From the NCBI GenBank assembly GCA_963736455.1, contig CAVTON010000002.1:62001-126000 (forward strand): DNA of 64,000 bases. Direction: 5' to 3'. The position numbers and the translations under genes were made by a program. Source of the DNA: DAHUXD01 sp963736455. GTDB taxonomy: Bacteria > Acidobacteriota > Thermoanaerobaculia > UBA5066 > Gp7-AA6. Position 1 is the stretch's first letter. Every line of letters begins with the position of its first letter. The notes under the pieces are model-generated. The model was not told where the DNA came from. It worked only from the letters and a program-made list of their open reading frames with translations, and made no database searches. Shown one piece after another: positions 40,968 through 51,996 of this stretch.

Positions 40968-42061
40968 TCGGGCGGCACGAAGGGTGCGAACGGGCGGCCT
41001 CGCAGGATCGCCGCGATCCGCTCGGAGGCGAGGCCGTCTCCGTAGGGGTTGGCGCGGCCGGTCATCGCCTTCCGGGCCGCCGGGTCGGTGAGCAGCCGGG
41101 AGGCGCGAGCCACGATCGCCTCCTCGTCCGTGCCGACGAGCTCGGCCATCCCCGCCTCGACCCCCTCGGGGCGCTCGGTCTTCTCGCGCAGGACGAGGAC
41201 CGGCTTGCGGAAGGTCGGGGCTTCCTCCTGGATTCCTCCCGAATCGGTCAGGATGAGCCGCGCGCGCCGCATCAGCCGCACGAGCCCGCCGTAGTCGAGC
41301 GGCTCGATCAGGGAGACGTTCGACAGCGAAGCGTTGCGCCGCACGACCGGGGCGACGTTCGGGTTGGGGTGAAGAACGTGGACGAAGCGCGTGGACGGGA
41401 ACGCGCGAGCCAGGCGCGCGATGGCGCGCACCACGCGCTCGAGCGGCTCGCCGAAGCTCTCCCGCCGATGCGCGGTGATGAGAACGAGGTCCTCCTCCGC
41501 CGCATCCCCGTCCCGCCCGGCGATCGTCTCGAGCGCGTCGACGACGGTGTTGCCGGTCAGGAAGATTCGGGACGGCGGCACGCCTTCGGCCTCCAGGGCG
41601 CGAGCGGCGCGCCGGGTCGGGACGAAATCCGCATCCGAGACGAGGTCCACGACGCGGCGGTTCATCTCCTCCGGAAAAGGATGCTGGAAGTCGCCCGTGC
41701 GCAGCCCGGCCTCGACGTGGCCGACGCGGACGCGCCGGTGAAACGCGGCGAGCGCCGAGCCCATGGCCGTCGTCGTGTCGCCCTGGACGAGCAGCCAGTC
41801 GGGCTTCTCCCGAGCGAGCACGCCGTCCATGCCGGCGAGGACCCGGGCGATCAGCTCGTTGATCGTCTGATCGGGCCGCATCAGGTCGAGATCGATGTCC
41901 GGCGCGAGGGCGAAGAGCGAGAGGACCTGGTCGAGCATCTCGCGGTGCTGCGCGGTCGCGCACAGCCGCACCTCGCACCCGGGCTCCTCCCTCAGGCGCC
42001 GGACCACCGGAGCCATCTTGATGGCCTCGGGGCGCGTTCCCACGACGATGAGCAGCTTCAT
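40964..42061 (-). CDS. wecB: UDP-N-acetylglucosamine 2-epimerase (non-hydrolysing)
   Basis: The 365-residue enzyme interconverts UDP-GlcNAc and UDP-ManNAc for surface polysaccharides. It shows VVGTRPEAIKMAPVVRRL at the N-terminus, VQGDTTTAMG, VGHVEAGLRT, HPFPEEMNRR and the C-terminal DSGGIQEEAPTFRKPVLVLR, all family landmarks. The non-hydrolysing form is indicated by length and by lack of a kinase domain. It leads the operon with a glycosyltransferase and a Wzm/Wzt exporter. A TACAAT box about 70 bp upstream (42132-42137 on this strand) may be its promoter. Confidence 0.95.
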   Translation of the reverse strand: MKLLIVVGTRPEAIKMAPVVRRLREEPGCEVRLCATAQHREMLDQVLSLFALAPDIDLDLMRPDQTINELIARVLAGMDGVLAREKPDWLLVQGDTTTAMGSALAAFHRRVRVGHVEAGLRTGDFQHPFPEEMNRRVVDLVSDADFVPTRRAARALEAEGVPPSRIFLTGNTVVDALETIAGRDGDAAEEDLVLITAHRRESFGEPLERVVRAIARLARAFPSTRFVHVLHPNPNVAPVVRRNASLSNVSLIEPLDYGGLVRLMRRARLILTDSGGIQEEAPTFRKPVLVLREKTERPEGVEAGMAELVGTDEEAIVARASRLLTDPAARKAMTGRANPYGDGLASERIAAILRGRPFAPFVPPE

Positions 42062-42192
42062 GAGTTCGTGTGTGGGGGGCCGGCCGCGCCAGGAAGCGGC
42101 GGCCCGCCGGGCAGGGCGAGCCCCCGGGCATTGTACGGGCTTTGCGCCTGCCGGGAGCCTCCGAAATTCGCGCCGGCGGCAGTGCGGAGCGT

Positions 42193-42198
42193 TACACT
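42193..42198 (+). promoter_or_regulatory. -10 box TACACT of the zinc-ribbon gene
   Basis: TACACT ends 15 nt before the ATG at 42214, predicting a leader of about 9 nt. Confidence 0.4.
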
Positions 42199-42213
42199 CT
42201 GGCCTCGAGAACC

Positions 42214-42555
42214 ATGATTCCGGAAGTCTTCGAATGTCCGCGGTGCGAGCGTCAGTTCGTGATCGACAGCGTCCCGGACGACGGCACCGAAATGGTGCAC
42301 TGTCCGCAGTGCAGCCGGTACCTCGGCGTGCGCGACATCGCGTTCGTGCTTCGGGGCGAGCTCGACGAGATGATCGAGCGCCTGACCTTCGAGAAGGACC
42401 GGCTCGAAAAGGACGAGGCGGTCTACAGCCTGACCGACTGCGACCCCGAGATGCGCTACTACGGCCGGGAAGTGTCGCGGGTCATCCAGATCCTTCGGTC
42501 GGCCCTGAAGGATCTGAACCACCTGCGCCAGGACTACAAAGTCCGGGCTTCCTGA
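42214..42555 (+). CDS. 113-aa zinc-ribbon protein of unknown function
   Basis: The N-terminus carries two cysteine pairs, ECPRCERQF and HCPQCSRYL, which form a zinc ribbon. A helical region of about 70 residues with many charged residues follows (GELDEMIERLTFEKDRLEKD ends it as a probable coiled coil). The later part contains DCDPEMRYYGREVSRVIQIL. No named family is recognised. The layout, with a zinc ribbon before a helical bundle, would suit a small nucleic-acid- or protein-binding factor in the cytoplasm. It is convergent with gltX, 20 bp apart. Confidence 0.75.
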   Translation: MIPEVFECPRCERQFVIDSVPDDGTEMVHCPQCSRYLGVRDIAFVLRGELDEMIERLTFEKDRLEKDEAVYSLTDCDPEMRYYGREVSRVIQILRSALKDLNHLRQDYKVRAS

Positions 42556-42575
42556 GCGCGATCGCGCCGGACCCC

Positions 42576-44006
42576 TCAGGCCGGTGCGGTCGTCCGAACG
42601 GCGTCGATGAATCGCCTCAGCCGCCGCAGCGCCGTTTCCCTGCCGAGAAGCTCGACGACGTCGAAGAGCGGCGCGCCGACGGTCGTTCCCGTCAGGGCGA
42701 GCCGCGTCGGATGGATGAGCTTCCCCGCGGAGACCTGCGCGGCCTCGGCGGCCCCGCGCAGCGCCGCCTCCGTCGCGGCGGCGGTCCACTCGGGAATCGC
42801 CTCGAGGCTCACCGCCAGCGCCTCGAGCTGCCGCGCGGTCTCGGGTTTGACCTGCTTCTTCCAGCCGTCCGGATCGTATTCGGCAGGATCGTGCGCATAA
42901 GACGACAGCGCGCGGCCCATCTCGATCGTCGTACGGACCCGGGGCCGGTGCAGCTCGACGGCGCGCCGGGCGACCTCTGGAGTCGGAGCGCCGAGAGGCG
43001 CATGCGCGAGGCTGCGGGCGATCAGGTCCTCGGCCGGCATCGCGGCGATGTACTGCGCGTTCATCCAGAGGAGCTTTTCGGGATCGAACACCGAGGGTGA
43101 GGCCCCGACCTTCTCGAGGGAGAACTCCTTCTCCATCTCCGCCCGCGAGAGGATTTCCCGGTCGCCGCCCGGGGCCCAGCCGAGGAGGGCGAGGAAGTTG
43201 AAGAGGGCCTCGGGCAGGATCCCGGCGTCGCGCCACTCCTCGACGGCGGCGGCGCCGTGCCGCTTGGACAGTTTCTTGCGGTCCGTGCCCAGGATCATGC
43301 CGAGGTGCGCGAATTTCGGGATCGGCGCGCCGAGAGCCCGGAAGAGCGCGACGTGCTTCGGCGTGTTGGCCAGGTGGTCGTCGCCCCGGATGACGTGGGT
43401 GATCCGCATGTCGGTGTCGTCCACGCAGACGCAGAAGTGGTACAGCGGATGCCCGTCCGAGCGCACCAGGACGAAATCGTCGAGAGCGTCGGCCGGAAAC
43501 TCGACGCGGCCCCGGACGAGATCCTCGACGACGATCGTCTCCTCGGGCATGCGCAGGCGGACGACGTGGCGCTCGCCCGCCTTCGCGCGGCGCTCGCTCT
43601 CCTCGAGCGGGATCGCGCGGCCGGCCCCCGAGTAACGGTACGAGCGCCCGGCGGCCTCGGCCTTCTTCCTCTCGCCGTCGAGCTCCTCCGGCGTCTCGAA
43701 GGCGCGGTAGGCCTTGCCCTCGCTGATCAGCCGCTCGGCCGCCTCGCGATAGAGCTCGTACCGCTGCGACTGGAGAAGGGGGCCCTCGTCGTATTCGAGA
43801 CCCAGCCACCGCATCGCGGAGAGAATCTGGGCCGTCAGCTCCTCCCGGGACCGCTCGACGTCCGTGTCCTCGATCCGCAGGATGAACGTGCCGCCGGTGT
43901 GCCGGGCGAAGAGCAGGTTGTAGAGCGCGGTCCGCGCCCCGCCGACATGGAGGGAGCCGGTCGGCGAGGGAGCGAAGCGGACGCGGGGAGCTTCGGGTGC
44001 TTGCAA
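42576..44006 (-). CDS. gltX: Glutamyl-tRNA synthetase
   Basis: The 476-residue class I synthetase attaches glutamate to tRNA. It has the HIGH-type motif in FAPSPTGSLHVGGARTALYN, the KMSKS-type motif KKLSKRHGA, the zinc-free GluRS line CVCVDDTDMRITHVIRGDDH and an anticodon-binding C-terminal half. Whether it also charges tRNA-Gln (the indirect route with GatCAB) cannot be decided here; no GlnRS or Gat gene is in the window. The start is TTG at 44004-44006; a TAGGAT box places the transcript start about 2 nt upstream. Confidence 0.96.
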   Translation of the reverse strand: MQAPEAPRVRFAPSPTGSLHVGGARTALYNLLFARHTGGTFILRIEDTDVERSREELTAQILSAMRWLGLEYDEGPLLQSQRYELYREAAERLISEGKAYRAFETPEELDGERKKAEAAGRSYRYSGAGRAIPLEESERRAKAGERHVVRLRMPEETIVVEDLVRGRVEFPADALDDFVLVRSDGHPLYHFCVCVDDTDMRITHVIRGDDHLANTPKHVALFRALGAPIPKFAHLGMILGTDRKKLSKRHGAAAVEEWRDAGILPEALFNFLALLGWAPGGDREILSRAEMEKEFSLEKVGASPSVFDPEKLLWMNAQYIAAMPAEDLIARSLAHAPLGAPTPEVARRAVELHRPRVRTTIEMGRALSSYAHDPAEYDPDGWKKQVKPETARQLEALAVSLEAIPEWTAAATEAALRGAAEAAQVSAGKLIHPTRLALTGTTVGAPLFDVVELLGRETALRRLRRFIDAVRTTAPA

Positions 44007-44014
44007 GGCGAGCG

Positions 44015-44020
44015 ATCCTA
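44015..44020 (-). promoter_or_regulatory. -10 box TAGGAT of gltX
   Basis: TAGGAT on the minus strand gives a predicted start near 44008, almost at the TTG initiation codon, so the mRNA may be leaderless. Confidence 0.45.
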
Positions 44021-44029
44021 GCTTACTAA

Positions 44030-44055
44030 CGTCCCGGCTTCCATCCTCCGGGACG
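44030..44055. promoter_or_regulatory. Inverted repeat between gltX and the EamA gene
   Basis: CGTCCCGG (44030-44037) and CCGGGACG (44048-44055) form an 8-bp inverted repeat in the 71-bp divergent spacer. It could be an operator or a leader hairpin; nothing else supports either. Confidence 0.3.
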
Positions 44056-44077
44056 GTCCGACGTCGAGGAAGAACGC

Positions 44078-44977
44078 ATGCCGAGCGACACGGAAAAGGA
44101 GCCCCTGTCCCGGCGCTGGCGCGCCGACGCCGTGCTTATCGCCGTCACGATCGTGTGGGGCGCCGACTTCGTGCTGGTCAAGAACCTCCTCGGCGTCGTG
44201 CCGCCGCTTCCGTTTCTGTTCTGGCGGTTCGCGGCCGCCACCGCGCTCGTCGCGCTCGGACTTCCCGGGCGGGCCTCGACGCCGGGGGTCTGGCGCGACG
44301 GCCTGCGGGTCGGCGGCCTCCTCGCTCTCGGAATGCTGCTCCAGGTGCTCGGGCAGGCCGAGACCACCGCGTCGCACGCGTCGTTCCTGACGGGGATGGC
44401 CTCGGTGTTCACGCCCGCGGCGGCTTACGCGATGACGCGCCGGCTCCCGACGCTCGAGAACGGTCTCGGGATCCTGGTCGCGGGCACGGGCTTCGTATTG
44501 ATGACGCTTCCCACCGAAGGCGCGATGAATCGCGGGGACTTGCTCGTCTTCGGCTGCGGCGTGACGTTCGCCTTCTACATCGTGGAGATGGCCGAGCGTT
44601 CGGCGCGGCACGACCCGGTGTGGTTCACCTTCATCCAGCTCGCCGCGACGACCGCGGCGGCGGGGTTGATCGCTTTCGTGCAGGGGGGAACGGCGGGCTT
44701 GGAAGGAGGGATCCGGCCGATCCTGTCGGATGTCGCCCTCGTCGTTCAGGCCGTCTTCCTGGTGGTCCTCGGGAGCGCCGGCACGTACGTGTTCCAGACC
44801 TGGGCGCAGGGGCACATGTCCGCCACGCACGCGGCCATCATCTACACGCTCGAACCGGTCGTCACGGCGCTGCTCGCCGCGCGGTTCCTCGAAGAGCGCC
44901 TGGGCACGCGGGGTTGGGCGGGAGGAGCGCTCGTCCTCGCGGGGATCGTCGTGTCGGAGGTGCGCCTGCGGCGCTGA
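44078..44977 (+). CDS. EamA/DMT-family transporter
   Basis: The 299-residue protein has ten hydrophobic segments in two homologous halves, each with the EamA pattern. The first has TIVWGADFVLVKNLLGVVPP and FWRFAAATALV; the second ends SATHAAIIYTLEPVVTALLA and GGALVLAGIVVSE. DMT proteins of this type export amino acids or metabolites across the inner membrane; the substrate cannot be assigned. GAGGAAG lies 9 nt before the ATG. It is divergent from gltX. Confidence 0.93.
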   Translation: MPSDTEKEPLSRRWRADAVLIAVTIVWGADFVLVKNLLGVVPPLPFLFWRFAAATALVALGLPGRASTPGVWRDGLRVGGLLALGMLLQVLGQAETTASHASFLTGMASVFTPAAAYAMTRRLPTLENGLGILVAGTGFVLMTLPTEGAMNRGDLLVFGCGVTFAFYIVEMAERSARHDPVWFTFIQLAATTAAAGLIAFVQGGTAGLEGGIRPILSDVALVVQAVFLVVLGSAGTYVFQTWAQGHMSATHAAIIYTLEPVVTALLAARFLEERLGTRGWAGGALVLAGIVVSEVRLRR

Positions 44978-45060
44978 GGATTCGCCGATCCTGAACACTC
45001 GAATGATAGCCTGTCGCGGTCAAAGCGCCGTTTACCGGGAGCGCCATTCGAGGAGGCAAG

Positions 45061-46521
45061 ATGAGATTCCGGAAGACCCTCGCCGCGGTCGCCATGTCCA
45101 CGCTCGTCGCCCTCGCCTGCAGCAAGCAGGCCGAAGGCCCCGTCGCCGCCGCGACGCCGGCCCCCGCCGGTCCGACGGCGGAACAGAAGGCGGCCTTCGA
45201 CACGGCCGTCGACGCCTACGTGTACGGGTATCCGCTGGTCACGATGGAGTACACACGCCGCGTCATGACCAACGTCGCGGCGCCGGAAGGAACGCGAGCG
45301 CCCATGGGCCAGCTCGTGCGGATGCGCGAGTACCCGAACGCGTCGTTTCATGACGTGACGGCGCCCAACGCCGACACGCTCTACACGACGGCGTGGATCG
45401 ACGTCGGCAAGGAGCCGTGGGTCCTGAGGCTTCCGAGCATGAACGGCCGGTACTACCTGTTCCCGATGCTCGATGGGTGGACCACGGTCTTCGAGGTGCC
45501 AGGCAAGCGGACGACGGGAACCGCCGCGCAGACTTACGCGATCACCGGCCCCGGCTGGACCGGGACTCTGCCGGCGGGCGTCAAGGAGTACAAGTCGCCG
45601 ACGGCGATCGTCTGGCTGCTCGGCCGGATCTACTGCATCGGAACGCCCGAGGACTATAAGACCGTTCATGCAGTGCAGGACAAGGTCTCGATCGCCCCGC
45701 TCTCCGCCTGGGGCAAGCCGTACGAGCCGGCCGCGGGGTCGGTCGACGCGTCGATCGACATGAAGAAGCCGGTCCGCGACCTGGTCAACGGACTCGACGC
45801 GGCGGCGTACTTCCGGACGCTCGCCGAACTGATGAAAGCGAATCCGCCGACGGCCGACGATGCGCCCATGGTGGGGAAACTCGCGGCGATCGGCATCGAA
45901 CCGGGGAAGGATCTCGACTCCGCGAAGCTGTCGGCGGCCGTGGGCGCCCGGCTCTCGGAGGTGCCGAAGGCAGCGCAGGACAAGATCATGGGCTGGTTCA
46001 AGCAAGGCGCGGCCGCCGGAGACTCGGTCGATGCCAACGGCTGGGTCTTCACGACGAAGACCGGCACCTACGGAACGGACTACGTGCAGCGCGCGCTCGT
46101 CGCGGCCATCGGCCTGGGCGCGAACCGCCCGCAGGACGCCGTCTATCCGACTTCCGAGGTCGACGCCGCGGGCAAGCCGTATGACGGCGCGAACAAGTAC
46201 GTCATGCACTTCGAGAAGGGTCAGATGCCGCCGGTCGACGGGTTCTGGTCGCTCACGATGTACAACGGGGAGTACTTCTTCGTCGACAACCCCCTCAACC
46301 GCTACACGCTCTCCTCGCGCAACAAGTTCGTCACGAACCCGGACGGTTCGGTCGACCTGTACATTCAGAATGAGAACCCGGGCAAGGGCAGGGAAGCCAA
46401 CTGGCTGCCGGCGCCGAAGGACAAGTTCATTCTGATGTTACGGCTCTACTGGCCGAAGGAGAAGCCGCCCTCGCTTCTCGACGGCACCTGGAAGATCCCG
46501 CCCGTCAAGTCCGCGGCCTGA
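45061..46521 (+). CDS. DUF1254/DUF1214 lipoprotein
   Basis: The 486-residue protein has a lipoprotein signal (MRFRKTLAAVAMSTLVALAC) with the lipobox LALAC. A DUF1254 domain follows (YVYGYPLVTMEYTRRVMTN; NADTLYTTAWIDVGKEPWVL; MNGRYYLFPMLDGWTTVF). The C-terminal DUF1214 domain has FWSLTMYNGEYFFVDNPLNR and YIQNENPGKGREANWLPAP. Such proteins are common, often with two domains, and their biochemical role is not settled. It is likely periplasmic, anchored to a membrane. GAGGAGG lies 4 nt before the ATG. The gene stands alone, with a terminator after it. Confidence 0.93.
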   Translation: MRFRKTLAAVAMSTLVALACSKQAEGPVAAATPAPAGPTAEQKAAFDTAVDAYVYGYPLVTMEYTRRVMTNVAAPEGTRAPMGQLVRMREYPNASFHDVTAPNADTLYTTAWIDVGKEPWVLRLPSMNGRYYLFPMLDGWTTVFEVPGKRTTGTAAQTYAITGPGWTGTLPAGVKEYKSPTAIVWLLGRIYCIGTPEDYKTVHAVQDKVSIAPLSAWGKPYEPAAGSVDASIDMKKPVRDLVNGLDAAAYFRTLAELMKANPPTADDAPMVGKLAAIGIEPGKDLDSAKLSAAVGARLSEVPKAAQDKIMGWFKQGAAAGDSVDANGWVFTTKTGTYGTDYVQRALVAAIGLGANRPQDAVYPTSEVDAAGKPYDGANKYVMHFEKGQMPPVDGFWSLTMYNGEYFFVDNPLNRYTLSSRNKFVTNPDGSVDLYIQNENPGKGREANWLPAPKDKFILMLRLYWPKEKPPSLLDGTWKIPPVKSAA

Positions 46522-46544
46522 GTCGTCCAGCCAGGAAATTCATC

Positions 46545-46579
46545 GGCCCTCTCCCCCGGGGAGAGGGCCTTTCTCTCTC
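46545..46579. terminator. Terminator between the DUF1254 and htrA-type genes
   Basis: GGCCCTCTCCCC (46545-46556) and GGGGAGAGGGCC (46558-46569) form a long perfect stem followed by TTTCTCTCTC on the plus strand. It lies between two convergent stops and could serve both. Confidence 0.85.
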
Positions 46580-46592
46580 GCGCCCGCCGGAC

Positions 46593-47915
46593 CTAGTCCA
46601 TCGGAAACGTCAGCGAGTACGAGAAGCGCCCACGGCCGATTTCCATCAGCAGGCTGCTCTTGTTGAAGTCGCGCTGCAGCACGTGGTCGACGTCCTCGGC
46701 GCCGCGGACGGCGACGCCGTTGATCGTGAGCAGCTGGTCGCCCGGCTTCAGGCCCGCCTGGTCGGCGAGGCTGTCGCGTTGCACGCCCGTGATGCGGTAG
46801 CCGTCGGAGGAACGGTGGAGCGTCAGGCCGATGTCGTCGTGAAGGATCTGAACGCCAATGCCCGAGGGAGGCGCCTCGCCCTGCACCGTGACCGTCCGCT
46901 CCGCCTGCTTGGTGCGAAGGACCAGCTTGACGGGGACGCCGGGGCCGCGGGTCGACAGGACGGTCTCGAAGGCCTCCTGCGAGTCGATCGGCGTGCCGTC
47001 GGCCGAGACGATCTGGTCTCCCGCTCGGATCCCCGCGCGAGACGCGGGCGAGCCGGGGTAGACGGTCCGCACGCGGAAGCCGCGCGGCCGGTTCTCCTCG
47101 CCGGTGACGAGCGTCTTGCCGCGCACTCCGATCCAGACCGCTCGCACCTCGCCGAACCTCAGGATGTCGTCCACGATCCGGCGCGCCCGGTCGGCCGGGA
47201 TCGCGAAGCCGATGCCCTGCGCGCCGCCGATGATCGCGGTGTTGACGCCGACCATCTCCCCGTCCACGTTGACGAGCGGACCGCCGGAGTTCCCCGGGTT
47301 GATCGAGGCGTCGGTCTGGATGAAGTCCGTGTAGGTCTGGCCGTTCTCGCCGCGGACGCTGCGGCCCTTGGCCGAGACGACGCCGGCGGTGACCGTGTTC
47401 GAGAGGCCGAATGGATTCCCGATCGCCACGACCGTCTCGCCGATCATCAGGTCCGACGACGAGCCGAGCTTCAGCGCGGGCAAGGTCCCGCTCGGCTTGC
47501 GGACCCGCAGGACCGCCAGATCGTTGTCCGCATCCGAACCGACGACGTCGCACTCGAGCTCGAGCCCCGACTTCGTCATCGCCGTGATCTTGGAGGCGCC
47601 GGAGACGACGTGATCGTTCGTCACGATGATGCCCTTCGGGTCGATGATGGAGCCCGAGCCGAGCGACTGGCTGGTCCGCTGCCGCGGGCGCCCCTCGAAG
47701 CCGAAGAAGAAGTCGTCGAAGATCGAAGGCCGCTGGCGCAGGGTCTGCTCGGCGGAGATGTTCACGACGGCCGGGGCGACCTTTTCGACGACGAGCACGA
47801 CCTCGCTGCGGCGGTTGGACAGCGGGGCGGCCGCGGCCGAAGCGGAGAGCACAATCGCGGGAATCATCCAACGAGCCTTCACGATCGGGAGAACCATATC
47901 CCGCTCTCTCGCCAT
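46593..47915 (-). CDS. HtrA/Deg-type periplasmic serine protease with two PDZ domains
   Basis: The 440-residue protease has a signal sequence (ARWMIPAIVLSASAAAA). Its trypsin-like domain carries the triad His102 (TNDHVV), Asp132 (ADNDLAVL) and Ser210 (NPGNSGGPL). Two PDZ domains follow (about 285-355, GFRVRTVYPGSPASRAGIRAGD; and about 365-430, DSLADQAGLKPGDQLLTING). It degrades misfolded envelope proteins. The ATG at 47915 is chosen; a second ATG at 47897 gives a 6-residue shorter signal. A T8 terminator separates it from the upstream hsp20 gene, so it may have its own promoter as well as readthrough from the heat-shock operon. Confidence 0.95.
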   Translation of the reverse strand: MARERDMVLPIVKARWMIPAIVLSASAAAAPLSNRRSEVVLVVEKVAPAVVNISAEQTLRQRPSIFDDFFFGFEGRPRQRTSQSLGSGSIIDPKGIIVTNDHVVSGASKITAMTKSGLELECDVVGSDADNDLAVLRVRKPSGTLPALKLGSSSDLMIGETVVAIGNPFGLSNTVTAGVVSAKGRSVRGENGQTYTDFIQTDASINPGNSGGPLVNVDGEMVGVNTAIIGGAQGIGFAIPADRARRIVDDILRFGEVRAVWIGVRGKTLVTGEENRPRGFRVRTVYPGSPASRAGIRAGDQIVSADGTPIDSQEAFETVLSTRGPGVPVKLVLRTKQAERTVTVQGEAPPSGIGVQILHDDIGLTLHRSSDGYRITGVQRDSLADQAGLKPGDQLLTINGVAVRGAEDVDHVLQRDFNKSSLLMEIGRGRFSYSLTFPMD

Positions 47916-47927
47916 TCCGCCGCAACG

Positions 47928-47962
47928 AAAAAAAAGGGGAGAGGAGCCGCAGCGGCTTCCCC
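47928..47962 (-). terminator. Terminator after hsp20
   Basis: On the minus strand GGGGA...TCCCC encloses an inner AGCCG/CGGCT hairpin, followed by eight T (47928-47935). Confidence 0.85.
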
Positions 47963-48007
47963 TCCCTCGCCGGTCGGGCCGCGCAGCGGCCCTCGCGGAA
48001 TCCGGGA

Positions 48008-48496
48008 CTAGCGGGACTTCACGTCGATCGTGTCGGACTTCTTCTCGTCCGCGGCCGAGATCTTGATCGTGCGGGGCTTGGCGTCCTCTCGTTTCGGGAG
48101 CTCGACGCGAAGCAGGCCGTTGGAGAAATCGGCCTTGATCTTCTCCCGGTCCACGTTGTTCGGGAGACTGAAGCTCCGGACGAACTGGCCGTAAGAGCGC
48201 TCCACGCGGTGGTAGCTCTTGCCGTCGTGCTCCTTCTCGAACTTGCGCTCGCCGCGCAGGGTCAGCATGCCGTTCTCGCTCTGGATCTCGATCTGGTTCT
48301 CCTGGAATCCCGGCAGCTCCGCCGTGATCACGATCCGATCTTTTTCCTCGGCGATGTCCACCGGCGGCGCCCAGGCGGCGAGGTTCATCTCGTCCTCGCG
48401 CTCCGAGCGGCCTCCGAAGCCCGAGCCGAACGCCCGGTTCAGGCGGTCCTGCAGGGTGGCGATTTCTCGATAGGGTTCCCAACGCATCAGATTCAT
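48008..48496 (-). CDS. Hsp20/alpha-crystallin small heat-shock protein
   Basis: The 162-residue chaperone starts MNLMRWEPYREIATLQDRLN and has the alpha-crystallin core PPVDIAEEKDRIVITAELPG, then QIEIQSENGMLTLRGERKF, the FSLPNNVDREKIKADFSNG-LLRVELPK line and a C-terminal tail. It binds unfolding proteins until ClpB/DnaK refold them. GGAGG stands 8 nt before the ATG. It follows clpB by 28 bp on the same strand, so both are probably one heat-shock transcript. The C-terminal I-x-I motif is seen as IKI. Confidence 0.95.
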   Translation of the reverse strand: MNLMRWEPYREIATLQDRLNRAFGSGFGGRSEREDEMNLAAWAPPVDIAEEKDRIVITAELPGFQENQIEIQSENGMLTLRGERKFEKEHDGKSYHRVERSYGQFVRSFSLPNNVDREKIKADFSNGLLRVELPKREDAKPRTIKISAADEKKSDTIDVKSR

Positions 48497-48524
48497 GGTT
48501 CTTACCTCCAAAAAGTGAAATGGG

Positions 48525-51128
<2,604 letters not shown>

Positions 51129-51194
51129 TGGCTTCCTTCCTGTCGCACCGACGTTCTGTTCTTGCGAGCGGCGATGTCGTCGACCGGAGTCCGA

Positions 51195-51224
51195 AGCTTA
51201 GTATATGAGTGTATTACTGTCAAG
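51195..51224 (-). promoter_or_regulatory. clpB promoter with HAIR-like HspR operator
   Basis: On the minus strand TTGACA (51218-51223) is followed 17 bp later by TAAGCT (51195-51200), with an overlapping TATACT (51200-51205). Superimposed on the -35 element is CTTGACA-N7-ACTCATA (51204-51224). This matches the HspR inverted repeat consensus CTTGAGT-N7-ACTCAAG at 10 of 14 positions with exact spacing. The surrounding 51129-51267 is clearly AT-richer than the rest of the window. Confidence 0.5.
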
Positions 51225-51267
51225 TTAGCTAGCCAGAAATATTAGTGTTTTTGGCTCAAATATTTAC

Positions 51268-51996
51268 CTACTTCCGGTTGCGGGCGGGGTCGATGAGGCC
51301 CGCCTCGCGGAAGCCCTTTTCCCGCAGCAGGCAGGCATCACAGGCGCCGCAAGGCTCTCCGGCCGGTCCGGGGCCATAGCAAGACACGGTCGAAGCAAAA
51401 TCGAGTCCAAGGCCCGCCGCCCGCGCCACGATCTCCGCCTTCGTCGATCGCAGCAACGGCGCATGGATTCGAAAGGGTGTCTTGCCTTCGACACCGGCTC
51501 GGGTGCCGAGGTTCGCCACTCGCTCGAAGGCCTCGAGGAACTCGGGGCGGCAGTCGGGATAGCCCGAGTAGTCGAGTGCATTGGCGCCGATGAAGATCGC
51601 CCGCGCGCCCAGCACCTCCGCCCACGCCAGCGCGTGGGAAAGAAAGAGCGTGTTCCGCGCGGGCACATAGGTCGCGGGGATCGGCTCGGCGCCGAGTGAG
51701 TTCCGGGGAACGGGGATCTCCGGATCGGTCAGCGCCGAGGCTCCCTTGTCGGGATAGTCGAGGCGGACGACGCGGTGCTCACGGACCCCGCAGCGCGATG
51801 CGATCGCTCGCGCCGCGTCGAGCTCGACGGCGTGGCGCTGCCCGTAGTCGAACGAGAGGGCGTAGGGCGCGAAGCCCTGCTCGCGGGCGATCAGCAGACA
51901 CGTCGACGAGTCGAGGCCGCCGGAGAGCAGGACGACGGCTCTTCGCGCGTCGTCGTCGTCGCCACGGGCCCGGGGATCCGCCGGCGGATCCGTCAT
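51268..51996 (-). CDS. queC: 7-cyano-7-deazaguanine (preQ0) synthase
   Basis: The 242-residue ATP pyrophosphatase-type enzyme turns 7-carboxy-7-deazaguanine into preQ0 for queuosine or related 7-deazaguanines. The PP-loop is VVLLSGGLDSSTCL; SFDYGQRHAVE, YVPARNTLFLSHALAWAE and IGANALDYSGYPDCRPEF follow. The zinc-binding cysteines are CYGPG...EPCGACDACLLR. The ATG at 51996 overlaps the queE stop (ATGA). It closes a four-gene coupled run that begins with copA. Confidence 0.96.
   Translation of the reverse strand: MTDPPADPRARGDDDDARRAVVLLSGGLDSSTCLLIAREQGFAPYALSFDYGQRHAVELDAARAIASRCGVREHRVVRLDYPDKGASALTDPEIPVPRNSLGAEPIPATYVPARNTLFLSHALAWAEVLGARAIFIGANALDYSGYPDCRPEFLEAFERVANLGTRAGVEGKTPFRIHAPLLRSTKAEIVARAAGLGLDFASTVSCYGPGPAGEPCGACDACLLREKGFREAGLIDPARNRK

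Noticed and set aside
51129..51267. A CIRCE (HrcA) element upstream of clpB
   Set aside because: The TTAGCACTC-N9-GAGTGCTAA arms are absent; the HAIR-type pattern fits better.
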